Shown piece after piece: positions 18,342-25,272 of a stretch of 64,000 bases of DNA. The notes beneath the pieces were generated by a model. That model was not told the DNA's origin. It made no database searches and saw only the letters and a program-made list of their open reading frames with translations. Position 1 is the first letter of the stretch, and each line of letters begins with the position of its first letter. This stretch comes from Modestobacter italicus. GTDB lineage: Bacteria; Actinomycetota; Actinomycetes; Mycobacteriales; Geodermatophilaceae. Location: NCBI RefSeq assembly GCF_000306785.1, contig NC_017955.1:5270001-5334000 (forward strand), in the 5' to 3' direction. The position numbers were made by a program, and so were the translations under genes.

Positions 18342-18695
18342 GTGGCTACGCCTGGCTGGTTCAACAAGCGGCCTGGTGGCGCATACGCCCTGACCGCAAG
18401 CGATGCGTACTGGTGGCACAGCGCCTGCCCTTGCGAGCGGTCGTCCCCCGGCCACTGGCGGCAAATTTCAGGTCGTGGCGACGAGGGCGCCTGGGCTGCT
18501 GCGTGGCTCGACTGGCTTTGGCGGACGCACCTACAACCCCGGGGCTTCCAGCGAGCGGGCGCGCCGGCTGATCGAGTCCTGGACCTAAGCCTGTCGAAGC
18601 CTGCGGACCTCGATCGACTACGACAGGCCATGACCGCTGGCCCTGCAAGCGAGAATGAGCCGGCTCCACCGCCGCCGTTTTCATCCGCTCTATAG
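18342..18695 (+). CDS. Orphan protein (array gene 3)
   Basis: This 117-residue soluble protein is rich in Trp (WFNK, YWWHSAC, HWRQ, WLDWLWRTHLQPRGF). It has two Cys in SACPCER, then a polar Pro-rich tail. No family is recognised. GTG start at 18342, with no strong ribosome site. Codon use is plausible for the host but not extreme. It lies between R3 and R4. Confidence 0.5.
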   Translation: MATPGWFNKRPGGAYALTASDAYWWHSACPCERSSPGHWRQISGRGDEGAWAAAWLDWLWRTHLQPRGFQRAGAPADRVLDLSLSKPADLDRLRQAMTAGPASENEPAPPPPFSSAL

Positions 18696-18714
18696 AGCCA
18701 AAGCTTGACGAAGG

Positions 18715-18742
18715 CTGTCCCGGAGCGGCCCACCATGGGACA
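18715..18742 (+). repeat. Array repeat R4
   Basis: CTGTCCC, then GGAGCGGCCCACCAT, then GGGACA, with perfect 6-bp arms. It lies between converging array genes 3 and 4. Confidence 0.8.
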
Positions 18743-18800
18743 CCGCCGCCGGGCGCCAGGGTGATTTGTTTGAGGTGCCTCGCTGCGCTCATAGGGGTTC

Positions 18801-19043
18801 TCAGTCGTCGTAACTTTCCTGCAGGAACAGGGCGGTAAAACGGTAGCCGCGCAGGTTGTCCTGCTGCTCTGCGGATGGGCGGTGACCCCGCGCTTCGGCC
18901 TCGCGCATGTCCTTTTCTAGCCAGGTGGCGCACTGCTCGGCGTAGGCGACCAGGGCGTCGACGACGTCGCGCTCGAGAGCAGGTGGCTCGGGAAAAAGCT
19001 GCATGGAGCCAGCCTGCCCGATCTCTACAAATGCCGTCGCCAC
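18801..19043 (-). CDS. Orphan protein (array gene 4)
   Basis: This 80-residue, mostly helical acidic protein (VVDALVAYAEQCATWLEKDMREAE) ends in RFTALFLQESYDD. No membrane segment or known domain is seen. The GTG at 19043 gives a 14-residue lead before the Met of MQLFPEPP, which is an alternative start. The sequence looks like a real small soluble protein. It is bounded by R4 and by the R6/R5 pair. Confidence 0.6.
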   Translation of the reverse strand: MATAFVEIGQAGSMQLFPEPPALERDVVDALVAYAEQCATWLEKDMREAEARGHRPSAEQQDNLRGYRFTALFLQESYDD

Positions 19044-19149
19044 TGAGCGATGGACTAAGGAGCTGGACTGCCCCCGGTGAGAGCTCGGAGCCCGACCTGG
19101 CCGGGACGCTGCGCCGAGAGGGCCGAATGAGGAGCGCGTCGTCGCGAGG

Positions 19150-19173
19150 TGTCCCGTAGGCCGCCATGCGGGA
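19150..19173 (-). repeat. Array repeat R6 (reverse orientation)
   Basis: On the plus strand TGTCCCGTAGGCCGCC, with arms TCCCG / CGGGA. Read on the minus strand it gives GGCGGCCTACGGGACA, a copy lacking the CAC of the forward core. R10 is the same type. Confidence 0.55.
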
Positions 19174-19185
19174 GGGGCAGGCCGA

Positions 19186-19212
19186 CTGTCTCTGAGCGGC
19201 CCACTATGGGTA
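19186..19212 (+). repeat. Array repeat R5 (imperfect arms)
   Basis: CTGTCTCTGAGCGGCCC followed by ACTATGGGTA. The core is perfect but the right arm has drifted, so the stem is weak. It lies between array genes 4 and 5. Confidence 0.75.
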
Positions 19213-19237
19213 CTTGTGAGCTGAGCGTCGGCGTCGT

Positions 19238-19444
19238 TCAGGAGCGGTCGGATCCTCGCCGGGTGTTGCGCAAGAACCGGAGGACGAGACCCACCACCGC
19301 CCCCACGGCGAGCACAATCGCCATCCGAAAACTGTCATTGATGACCCAGTCTAAGAGGGCCAACAGGACCGCGAGGCCTAGAACGATCGCGATCTGAGCC
19401 TTGTTTGGCGGCCTCTCAAGATCGTCCCACGGGACAACGATCAT
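19238..19444 (-). CDS. Small two-helix membrane protein (orphan, array gene 5)
   Basis: This 68-residue protein starts with ATG (MIVVPWDDLERPPNKAQ) and has two membrane helices separated by DWVINDSFRM, ending in a basic tail (RFLRNTRRGSDRS). The architecture resembles array gene 1 without evident sequence identity. Family unknown. It lies between R5 and R7. Confidence 0.65.
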   Translation of the reverse strand: MIVVPWDDLERPPNKAQIAIVLGLAVLLALLDWVINDSFRMAIVLAVGAVVGLVLRFLRNTRRGSDRS

Positions 19445-19508
19445 GGGCCCAGCGCATCACCCGTTGGAGAGGCCGACACAAGCCCTCAACCCGCACAGTC
19501 TCCAAGCA

Positions 19509-19536
19509 CTGTCCTTGACCGGCCCACTACGAGACA
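19509..19536 (+). repeat. Array repeat R7
   Basis: CTGTCC, then TTGACCGGCCCACTAC, then GAGACA. Outer arms TGTC / GACA are kept. It lies between divergent array genes 5 and 6. Confidence 0.7.
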
Positions 19537-19572
19537 TATGTCGCCCGGCGACCCGGCAGGCAGTATGCGGCT

Positions 19573-19818
19573 GTGCAACGTGTCGACGTCGAGGTCTTCC
19601 CTGTCGCGCCGGACCGGTGGATCGCGGTGATCGAAACGCCCACCGGGCAGTTCTCGACTGAGGCATCCACCCCGGTGCGAGTCGAGGACGAAGCGGGCGA
19701 GGCGATCATAAATGTCCTCGAGTGGACGCACTTCGAGATGAGGCTCCTCGACGACCTTGGTGGCACCTGGTCACCCGCAGCTGCAGATGAACAGGCTGCT
19801 CGGCTGCTCGCGCCTTAG
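19573..19818 (+). CDS. Orphan protein (array gene 6)
   Basis: This 81-residue protein has a beta-rich first half (RVDVEVFPVAPDRWIAVIETPTGQFSTEA) followed by a helix (VEDEAGEAIINVLEWTHFEMRLLDDL). This is reminiscent of small HicB- or DUF1902-like folds but not assignable by eye. GTG start. The TAG stop lies inside repeat R8. No toxin partner is visible. Confidence 0.6.
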   Translation: MQRVDVEVFPVAPDRWIAVIETPTGQFSTEASTPVRVEDEAGEAIINVLEWTHFEMRLLDDLGGTWSPAAADEQAARLLAP

Positions 19819-19835
19819 CGGCCCACCCTGAGTCA
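19814..19835 (+). repeat. Array repeat R8 (arms lost)
   Basis: CCTTAGCGGCCCACC followed by CTGAGTCA keeps the core but not the pairing arms. It includes the stop codon of array gene 6. Confidence 0.55.
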
Positions 19836-19890
19836 ACGGGCCCTGCATGGCCTCACGGGATGACCCATCTGGCCAAAGCGGCGTGGATGA

Positions 19891-19915
19891 GTCCCTTCTG
19901 CGCTCCCATAGGGAG
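19891..19915 (+). repeat. Possible degenerate array repeat R8b
   Basis: GTCCCTTCTGCGCTCCCATA followed by GGGAG has arms TCCCT / AGGGA and a diverged GCGCTCCCATA core. It is weak and listed because it falls in the same gap as R8. Confidence 0.3.
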
Positions 19916-19959
19916 GCTTGCCGTGATTGCGGCCGCCCGATCACCCCTACGAGGGAACC

Positions 19960-19986
19960 ACGGCCATGTCTTTAGACCATGGCCGT
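19960..19986. other. Perfect 9-bp inverted repeat
   Basis: ACGGCCATG and CATGGCCGT are separated by nine bases. It lies about 35 bases upstream of the array gene 7 start, so it could be an operator or a transcript hairpin. Confidence 0.5.
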
Positions 19987-20019
19987 CGGGACTGTCCGCT
20001 TGCGTGAGAGCGTCGTGCG

Positions 20020-20220
20020 ATGACTGACCTGACGCCCACCGGTTCGTGCTTCTGTGGATGCGGTGGAGCTACGAAGCCGGGCCGCTTCTTCGTGCAGACG
20101 CACGACCGTGTCGCCGAAACGGCGGTGATTCGCCAAAACTACGGGTCGATCGCGGCCTTCGTTGTTGCTCACGGCTACGGCCCAGATTCGGCAGTCCCGC
20201 GGTCCGGATCCGGGCTCTAG
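20020..20220 (+). CDS. Small Cys-rich protein (array gene 7)
   Basis: This 66-residue protein carries SCFCGCGGATKPGRFFVQTHD, a three-Cys plus His cluster likely to bind zinc, followed by a helix and YGSIAAFVVAHGYGP. Short actinobacterial proteins with a CxCGC...GHD...YGS...HGY pattern recur in genomes without a known role; this matches that pattern from memory. ATG start at 20020. A longer minus-strand frame overlaps it but has no protein-like features. Confidence 0.65.
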   Translation: MTDLTPTGSCFCGCGGATKPGRFFVQTHDRVAETAVIRQNYGSIAAFVVAHGYGPDSAVPRSGSGL

Positions 20221-20302
20221 GCGGGTCAGCCGCTCGTTAGGCGCGAAGGCGATCAACTCGCCGCCAGCGATGCGCACGCGGTGCGTAGACATGCGGCCGG
20301 AA

Positions 20303-20330
20303 GTCTCCACAGAGCCGCCCTTCAGGACGG
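20303..20330 (+). repeat. Possible degenerate array repeat R9
   Basis: GTCTCCACAGAGCCGCCC then TTCAGGACGG resembles R2 with several changes. It occupies the gap between array genes 7 and 8, where a copy would be expected. Confidence 0.35.
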
Positions 20331-20391
20331 TCGCGATACTAAGCGGCTCCGAAGGTGGGGGATGAGCCGACTTCCGGGGTCGCCCTGCTGC

Positions 20392-20808
20392 CTAGCGCAT
20401 GGCCCCGCGAGGCGGAATGCCAGGACCGGGCCACGGCGCCTGGCCGAAGACTCCAAGATTCTTCTTCTTTGCCGTTCCGCCAAAAGCCTCGGCAGTGCCG
20501 ATTACGGCGTATCCCTTCGATGCAGCCTTCAAGAGCGCGGGCTGCCAGATGGCGGCCATTTCCCGCGGCAGGTATCCCACCGGCTGTCCCTCGGCGAGGA
20601 CGGCAACAGCGTTCCGATCGTGCGGATTGCGCGGCTCTGGATGCAACACGATCTCGAACTCGCCGCTGTCGGCCGCGCGGCTCACACGCCGAATGTGTTC
20701 CTGGTACGCCAACTCGCCAACGATATCGATACTGATCGACTCACCCTCGACGCGTCGCTGAGGGCTACCGGCCGACTTGGCTTTCAGCAAATCCAGCAAC
20801 TTCCCCAC
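20392..20808 (-). CDS. HIRAN domain protein (array gene 8)
   Basis: This 138-residue protein has a HIRAN domain at about 25-105: SIDIVGELAYQEHI, FEIVLHPEPRNPHDRNAVAV and GQPVGYLPREMA are the characteristic blocks. HIRAN modules bind 3' DNA ends or single-stranded DNA and are often found alone in bacteria. The C-terminus is Gly/Pro-rich. The GTG start is preceded by AGGAGG at good spacing, the best ribosome site in the array. A DNA-binding protein at the array end next to an HNH nuclease gene is suggestive, but no link is shown. Confidence 0.8.
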   Translation of the reverse strand: MGKLLDLLKAKSAGSPQRRVEGESISIDIVGELAYQEHIRRVSRAADSGEFEIVLHPEPRNPHDRNAVAVLAEGQPVGYLPREMAAIWQPALLKAASKGYAVIGTAEAFGGTAKKKNLGVFGQAPWPGPGIPPRGAMR

Positions 20809-21141
20809 GGGTGCCTCCTCGGATCACTCGCCAGCGGTCGCATCGAACGTGGCCATCGCCGCGAAACAGACGCGACGAAACGACCATCGGCAGAGGGACT
20901 TCGGATCGTGACCCCAGCCGCAGCCGCCTCAGCAGGCGAGCACCCCCTTTGGGCACAGGTCGACGCCTGAACCCAGCGCGACCGCAGAGGAGTGAGCGTC
21001 GAGCCGGCCACGTGGGAACGGCTGTCCCATAGGCCGCCTTCTGAGCGGGTATGTGAGAAGCGGCATCGATCCCTCGCTGCAATTCAATTGGTCGCCCTCG
21101 GACGTCCAGAAACTGTCGTACCCCGTCCGTAGGTTGGGTGC
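20809..21141. other. Intergenic stretch before the HNH gene
   Basis: These 333 bases lie between divergent genes. Apart from the R10 half repeat I see no gene; small frames here lack ribosome sites and protein-like composition. The last 40 bases (CTGTCGTACCCCGTCCGTAGGTT) probably carry the promoter of the HNH gene. Confidence 0.5.
21023..21047 (-). repeat. Array repeat R10 (reverse half copy)
   Basis: TGTCCCATAGGCCGCC on the plus strand is GGCGGCCTATGGGACA on the minus strand. The second arm is missing; TCTGAGCGG follows. It marks the right end of the array. Confidence 0.5.
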
Positions 21142-22602
21142 ATGACGGGGGCGGGGGTGCAGGTGCTGGTGGACCTGGTGTGGGAGCACCCGGTCATCCG
21201 GCCGCGGCCGCCGGTGTCCTGGTTGTCGGATGAGGAGCGGGCTGTCGAGCTGCAGCGGGCGCAGCAGCAGCAGGCCCGGATCGCCGCCTACGAGGCCGAG
21301 CTGATCATGTCCATGGCCGCGGCCCGCCCGGCCACCGATGACCCCGCGCCGGGCACACCGGGTGCCCGCCGGCCGGGCTGGGCGGTGGACGAGGGTTACG
21401 ACGGGCCCAGTGAGTTCTTCACCGCGGAGTTGTCGGCGGTGCTCAACGTGGGCCGGGGTACCGCCGCGCACCGGTATGCCCGGGCGCACACCTGGCTGAC
21501 GAAGCTGCCGGCCACGTTCGCTGCGCTGGCGGCCGGGGAGCTGGACGAGCGGCGGGCTGCGCAGCTGGCCGAGGTGCTGCAGCACACCAGCGCCGAGGTG
21601 GCCGGGCAGGTGGAGGCGGCGCTGCTGCCGGAGGCCACGGACCTGGCGGTGACCCGGCTGAAGGCCAAGGCCACCGAGTTGATGGTGCAGCTGGACGCCG
21701 CCGCCGCCGACCAGCGCCGGAAAGAAGCTGACAAGGCCGCTGACGTGCACCTGTACCCCTCGGCGAGTGACGGGCGGGCGACGCTGGCCGCGGATCTGCC
21801 GGCCGAGGAGGCTGTCGAGTGTTACGACATCGTCGACCAGCTGGCGAAGATGCTGAAGGCCGACGGTGACCCGCGCCGGATCGGGGCGCTGCGGGCGCAT
21901 GTGCTGTCGCTGCTGATCCGCCGGCCGGCCGACAACGGCCTGCCGCCGGTGAGCGCGAATGTGACCGTGACCGCCGACGTGGACTCCCTTGGCGGGACTG
22001 GCAGCAGCGCCGGTGAGGTGAACGGGCTGCCGATCACCGCCGCCCACGTCCGCGAGCTCCTCGCCCGCGTGAGCTCGCTCGGGCTCACCGCCCCCGACGG
22101 CGGGACGCTCAGCTTCGCCATCACCGGCCCGAATGGGGAGCTGCTGGCCACCCTCACCCCCGCCGAACTCACCAGGCTGGCCCGCCGCGGCTGCACCACC
22201 CACCCCGACAGCCAGTGCGCTTGCCCGGTGACCGGCCCGCCGCCGGCGACCGACGCCTACGAACCCACCGATCGCCAGCGGGCCTTCGTCACCACCCGGG
22301 ACCGGCGGTGCCGGTTCCCCAACTGCGGGCAACGCGTCGGCTGGGCCGACCTCGACCACGTCATTCCCGCCGCCTGCGGCGGCGCCACCGACTGCGCCAA
22401 CCTCTGCTGCCTGTGCCGCTCCCACCACCGGCTCAAGACCTTCGCGCCGGGCTGGCACTTCGCCATGACCGACGACGGGGTGCTCACCGTGACCACCCCC
22501 TCCGGCGTCACCCGGACGACCCGACCACCGGGCATGCGACCACCACCAGCACCCGCTGGACCCGAACCACCGCAGTCCGCCGACGACCCGCCGCCGTTCT
22601 AG
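21142..22602 (+). CDS. DUF222 / HNH endonuclease (13E12 repeat family)
   Basis: This 486-residue protein has an N-terminal DUF222 helical region (about 40-330) with SEFFTAELSAVLNVGRGTAAHR and ARAHTWLTKLPATFAALAAGELDERRAAQLAEVL. A C-terminal HNH nuclease domain at about 370-440 has CRFPNCGQRVGWADLDHVIP, two CxxC-type zinc clusters and NLCCLCRSHHRLKTF. The tail is Pro-rich. This family is multicopy in mycobacteria and Geodermatophilaceae and is thought to be mobile or selfish, but no mechanism is settled. ATG start at 21142. It borders the repeat array. Confidence 0.92.
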   Translation: MTGAGVQVLVDLVWEHPVIRPRPPVSWLSDEERAVELQRAQQQQARIAAYEAELIMSMAAARPATDDPAPGTPGARRPGWAVDEGYDGPSEFFTAELSAVLNVGRGTAAHRYARAHTWLTKLPATFAALAAGELDERRAAQLAEVLQHTSAEVAGQVEAALLPEATDLAVTRLKAKATELMVQLDAAAADQRRKEADKAADVHLYPSASDGRATLAADLPAEEAVECYDIVDQLAKMLKADGDPRRIGALRAHVLSLLIRRPADNGLPPVSANVTVTADVDSLGGTGSSAGEVNGLPITAAHVRELLARVSSLGLTAPDGGTLSFAITGPNGELLATLTPAELTRLARRGCTTHPDSQCACPVTGPPPATDAYEPTDRQRAFVTTRDRRCRFPNCGQRVGWADLDHVIPAACGGATDCANLCCLCRSHHRLKTFAPGWHFAMTDDGVLTVTTPSGVTRTTRPPGMRPPPAPAGPEPPQSADDPPPF

Positions 22603-22642
22603 TGCACGCAGCCCCGATCAGACGCCAGGGGAGGATGGCGCC

Positions 22643-23902
22643 GTGACCGACGTGCGCACCGGGTTCTCCGCCGAGGTCTCCCAGGCCGCCCGCCGGTTGG
22701 CCGGCGTCGCCGAACGGACGCCGCTGCAGCGCAACGCCCGGCTGTCCGAGCTCACCGGCGCCGCCGTCTGGGTCAAGCGCGAGGACCTGCAGGTGGGCCG
22801 CTCGTACAAGGTCCGCGGGGCCTACAACACGATCAGCCAGCTCGACGCCGCCAGCCGCGCGGTCGGCGCCGTGACCGCCAGCGCCGGCAACCACGGGCAG
22901 GGCGTGGCCTACGCCTGCCGGGTGCTCGGCGTCCGTGGCAAGGTCTTCGTGCCCGGCACCACGCCGCGGCAGAAGCGGCAGCGGATCGCCGCCCTCGGCG
23001 GGGACATGGTCGAGCTCGTCGTCCTCGGCGACACCTACGACGACGCGGCGGCGGCCGCGGCCGCGCACGCCCTCGCGACCGGCGCCACGCTGGTGCCCGC
23101 CTTCGACGCGCCGTCCACCGTCGCCGGGCAGGCCACCGTCGCGGTCGAGGTGCTCGAGCAGCTGGGCAGCGTGCCCGACGTCGTCGTCCTCCCCGTCGGC
23201 GGAGGCGGCCTGCTCGCCGGCTGCGCCACCTGGCTGCGGGAGACCGCACCCGGCGTCCGGGTGGTCGGCGTGGAACCGGCCGGAGCCGCCGGGATGGCCG
23301 CCGCCCTGGCCGCCGGGCACCCGGTGGAGCTCGCCGAGATCGACACCTTCGTCGACGGCGCCGCCGTGCGCCGGGTCGGCGACGTCACCTTCCCGCTCGT
23401 CCGCGACGCCGGCTGCGAGCTGGTGACCGTGCCCGAAGGGCAGATCTGCACCGAGATGCTCGACCTCTACCAGGTCGACGGGGTCATCGCCGAGCCGGCG
23501 GGCGCCCTGGCCAGCGCCGCGCTGACCGGCGGCCGCGTCACCGTCGAGCCCGGGCAGACGGTGGTGAGCCTGCTGTCGGGCGGCAACAACGACGTCAGCC
23601 GGTACGCCGAGGTCGTAGAGCGATCCCTGGTGCACCGCGGGCTGAAGCACTACTTCCTCGTCGAGTTCCCGCAGGAACCCGGCGCGTTGCGCCGGTTCCT
23701 CGACGAGGTGCTCGGCCCCGACGACGACATCGTGCTGTTCGAGTACGTCAAGCGCGACAACCGGGAGACCGGGGCGGCGCTGACCGGGATCGAGCTCGGC
23801 AGCGCCGCCGGCCTCGCCCCGCTCATGGCCCGGATCGAGGCCGGCCCGCTCAAGATCCAGCACCTCGCCCCCGGCACGACCGCCTACCGCTTCCTGGTCT
23901 GA
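22643..23902 (+). CDS. ilvA: Threonine dehydratase (IlvA)
   Basis: This 419-residue PLP enzyme deaminates threonine to 2-oxobutanoate for isoleucine synthesis. The PLP lysine is in GRSYKVRGAYN near residue 55, the phosphate loop is SAGNHGQG, and the tetraglycine loop is LPVGGGGLLAG. One C-terminal ACT-like regulatory domain follows (HYFLVEFPQEPGALRRFLDEVLG), so this is the short single-ACT form. GTG start with GGGGAGG upstream. It is a single gene between the HNH gene and the polyol locus. Confidence 0.92.
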   Translation: MTDVRTGFSAEVSQAARRLAGVAERTPLQRNARLSELTGAAVWVKREDLQVGRSYKVRGAYNTISQLDAASRAVGAVTASAGNHGQGVAYACRVLGVRGKVFVPGTTPRQKRQRIAALGGDMVELVVLGDTYDDAAAAAAAHALATGATLVPAFDAPSTVAGQATVAVEVLEQLGSVPDVVVLPVGGGGLLAGCATWLRETAPGVRVVGVEPAGAAGMAAALAAGHPVELAEIDTFVDGAAVRRVGDVTFPLVRDAGCELVTVPEGQICTEMLDLYQVDGVIAEPAGALASAALTGGRVTVEPGQTVVSLLSGGNNDVSRYAEVVERSLVHRGLKHYFLVEFPQEPGALRRFLDEVLGPDDDIVLFEYVKRDNRETGAALTGIELGSAAGLAPLMARIEAGPLKIQHLAPGTTAYRFLV

Positions 23903-23929
23903 CGGCGTGCCGGGGGCGGGCCGGCGCCG

Positions 23930-24988
23930 CTAGGGCTCGACGGTCACCTTGATGGCCTCGCCGTTCTGCACGATGGAGAAGGCGTCGAGCACGCGCTCCA
24001 GCGGCAGCCGCTCGGTGATCAGGTCCTTGACCGGGACCTGCCCGCTGGAGATGTACTCCAGCGCCCGCTTGTTGTGCTCCGGGGCCGACCCGTTCGCACC
24101 GTGGATGTGCAACTGGCGGTAGTGCACCAGGTTCGAGTCGCAGGTGATCGTCGGGTTCGTCTTCGGCAGCCCGCCGAAGAAGGAGATGCGCCCGTTGCGG
24201 GCGGCCATCGCGATCGCCTGCTCCTGGGTGACGTTCGCCGCGGTGGCGGTGATGACGACGTCCGCGCCGCGGCCTCCGGTGAGCTCCATGACCCGCGCGA
24301 CCACGTCGACCTCGGCACCGTTGATGACCTCGTCGGGCTGCACGGCGTCGGCCGACATCTTCAGCCGCTCGGCGTTGACGTCGACCAGGACGACCGTGCC
24401 GACCTTGTGGACACCGCGCGCGATGCGGATGTGCATGCAGCCGATCGGGCCGGCCCCGAAGACGACGAGCGTGTCGCCCTCCTCGATGCCCAGCAACTCC
24501 TGCGCGTTGATGGCGCACGCGAAGGGCTCGGCGGCCGAGGCCTCGTCGTAGCCGACGTTGTCCGGGATCCGGTTGAGCCCGTCCACCGCCAGCACCTGCT
24601 GCGGCACGATCATGTACTCGGCGAACCCGCCGTCGTACTGGTAACCGATCGAGGTCTGGTTCTGGCACACGGCCATCCAGCCCTTGCGGCACTCGTGGCA
24701 GTGCCCGCAGGGCACCGCCGCGATCACCTGCACCCGGTCACCCGGCGCCCACTGCGAGCCGTACGTGGCGTTGACGTCGGAGCCGACCTCCACCACCTCA
24801 CCGGCGATCTCGTGCCCGATGGTCCGCGGCGGGGTGAGGTTCTGGTGCCCGTTGTGGAAGATCTTGACGTCGGTGCCGCAGGTCGAGCAGTTCTTCACCT
24901 TGATCTTGATCTCGCCGGGGCCGCACTCGGGCTCGGGGACGTCCTCGAGCCGTACGTCCTCCGGGGCGTGGAACCGCAGGGCCTTCAT
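23930..24988 (-). CDS. Zinc-dependent medium-chain dehydrogenase (polyol type)
   Basis: This 352-residue zinc ADH has the catalytic Cys in CSTCGTDVK, the zinc-binding GHEIAGEV, the structural zinc cluster CGHCHECRKGWMAVC and the NAD loop VFGAGPIGCMH. It is similar to sorbitol/L-iditol and threonine 3-dehydrogenases. It stands back to back with the mannitol-type PTS gene, so a role oxidising the imported polyol or its phosphate is likely. No classic mtlD is in the window, which supports that inference. The substrate remains open. Confidence 0.88.
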   Translation of the reverse strand: MKALRFHAPEDVRLEDVPEPECGPGEIKIKVKNCSTCGTDVKIFHNGHQNLTPPRTIGHEIAGEVVEVGSDVNATYGSQWAPGDRVQVIAAVPCGHCHECRKGWMAVCQNQTSIGYQYDGGFAEYMIVPQQVLAVDGLNRIPDNVGYDEASAAEPFACAINAQELLGIEEGDTLVVFGAGPIGCMHIRIARGVHKVGTVVLVDVNAERLKMSADAVQPDEVINGAEVDVVARVMELTGGRGADVVITATAANVTQEQAIAMAARNGRISFFGGLPKTNPTITCDSNLVHYRQLHIHGANGSAPEHNKRALEYISSGQVPVKDLITERLPLERVLDAFSIVQNGEAIKVTVEP

Positions 24989-25134
24989 GTCGTCCTCCGG
25001 GTGGTGCGTGGGTGGTGGCGCCCCTCGGGCGCCCGGTGCAGCTGCGACCGCTGCCGGTGTCGCTGGTCACTGTAGAGCCGGGTCGGGCCGCCCGGTTGAG
25101 TGGTACTCCTTGCGATTGTGTGGGTTTCTCCCCC

Positions 25135-25163
25135 TTGACCACACCTCAGACGCCAGATATACA
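25135..25163 (+). promoter_or_regulatory. Promoter of the PTS gene
   Basis: TTGACC and TATACA are separated by exactly 17 bases, a near-consensus sigma-70/SigA promoter, about 110 bases upstream of the mtlA-like start. Confidence 0.7.
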
Positions 25164-25174
25164 GACAACCACAG

Positions 25175-25205
25175 ATCGTCGTGACTGGAGTCACACCGCG
25201 ACGAT
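25175..25205. promoter_or_regulatory. Operator-like nested palindrome
   Basis: Outer arms ATCGTCG / CGACGAT surround an inner TGACTGGAGTCA palindrome. It starts 12 bases after the -10 box, which fits repressor control of the polyol genes. Confidence 0.55.
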
Positions 25206-25272
25206 CCTCCCGTCCTCCGGCCTGAGCGACCCACGTCGACCGGTCACAGATCCCTGCTCAGAGAGGTCTTCC

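Larger units (their letters stand above)
17269..21047. other. Cassette-like array of small orphan genes separated by a palindromic repeat
   Basis: In this 3.8-kb stretch about eight small genes alternate with copies of a short imperfect palindrome whose consensus is CTGTCCCnGAGCGGCCC followed by ACTATGGGACA. Six clear copies point the same way although the genes lie on both strands, and nearly every intergenic gap has one. Codon use is visibly less GC-biased than in the flanking core genes. No integrase, transposase or tRNA is present. The left border is an SDR gene and the right border a DUF222/HNH gene. The array interpretation is inference from layout. Confidence 0.65.

Noticed and set aside
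20236-20242. GTTAGGC, which equals an integron attC core site
   Set aside because: No matching RYYYAAC partner at suitable distance and no integrase nearby; a 7-base match is expected by chance.
19972-20310. 112-codon minus-strand frame overlapping array gene 7
   Set aside because: No ribosome site and no protein-like pattern; the plus-strand protein has a clear Cys/His cluster and a recurring family pattern.
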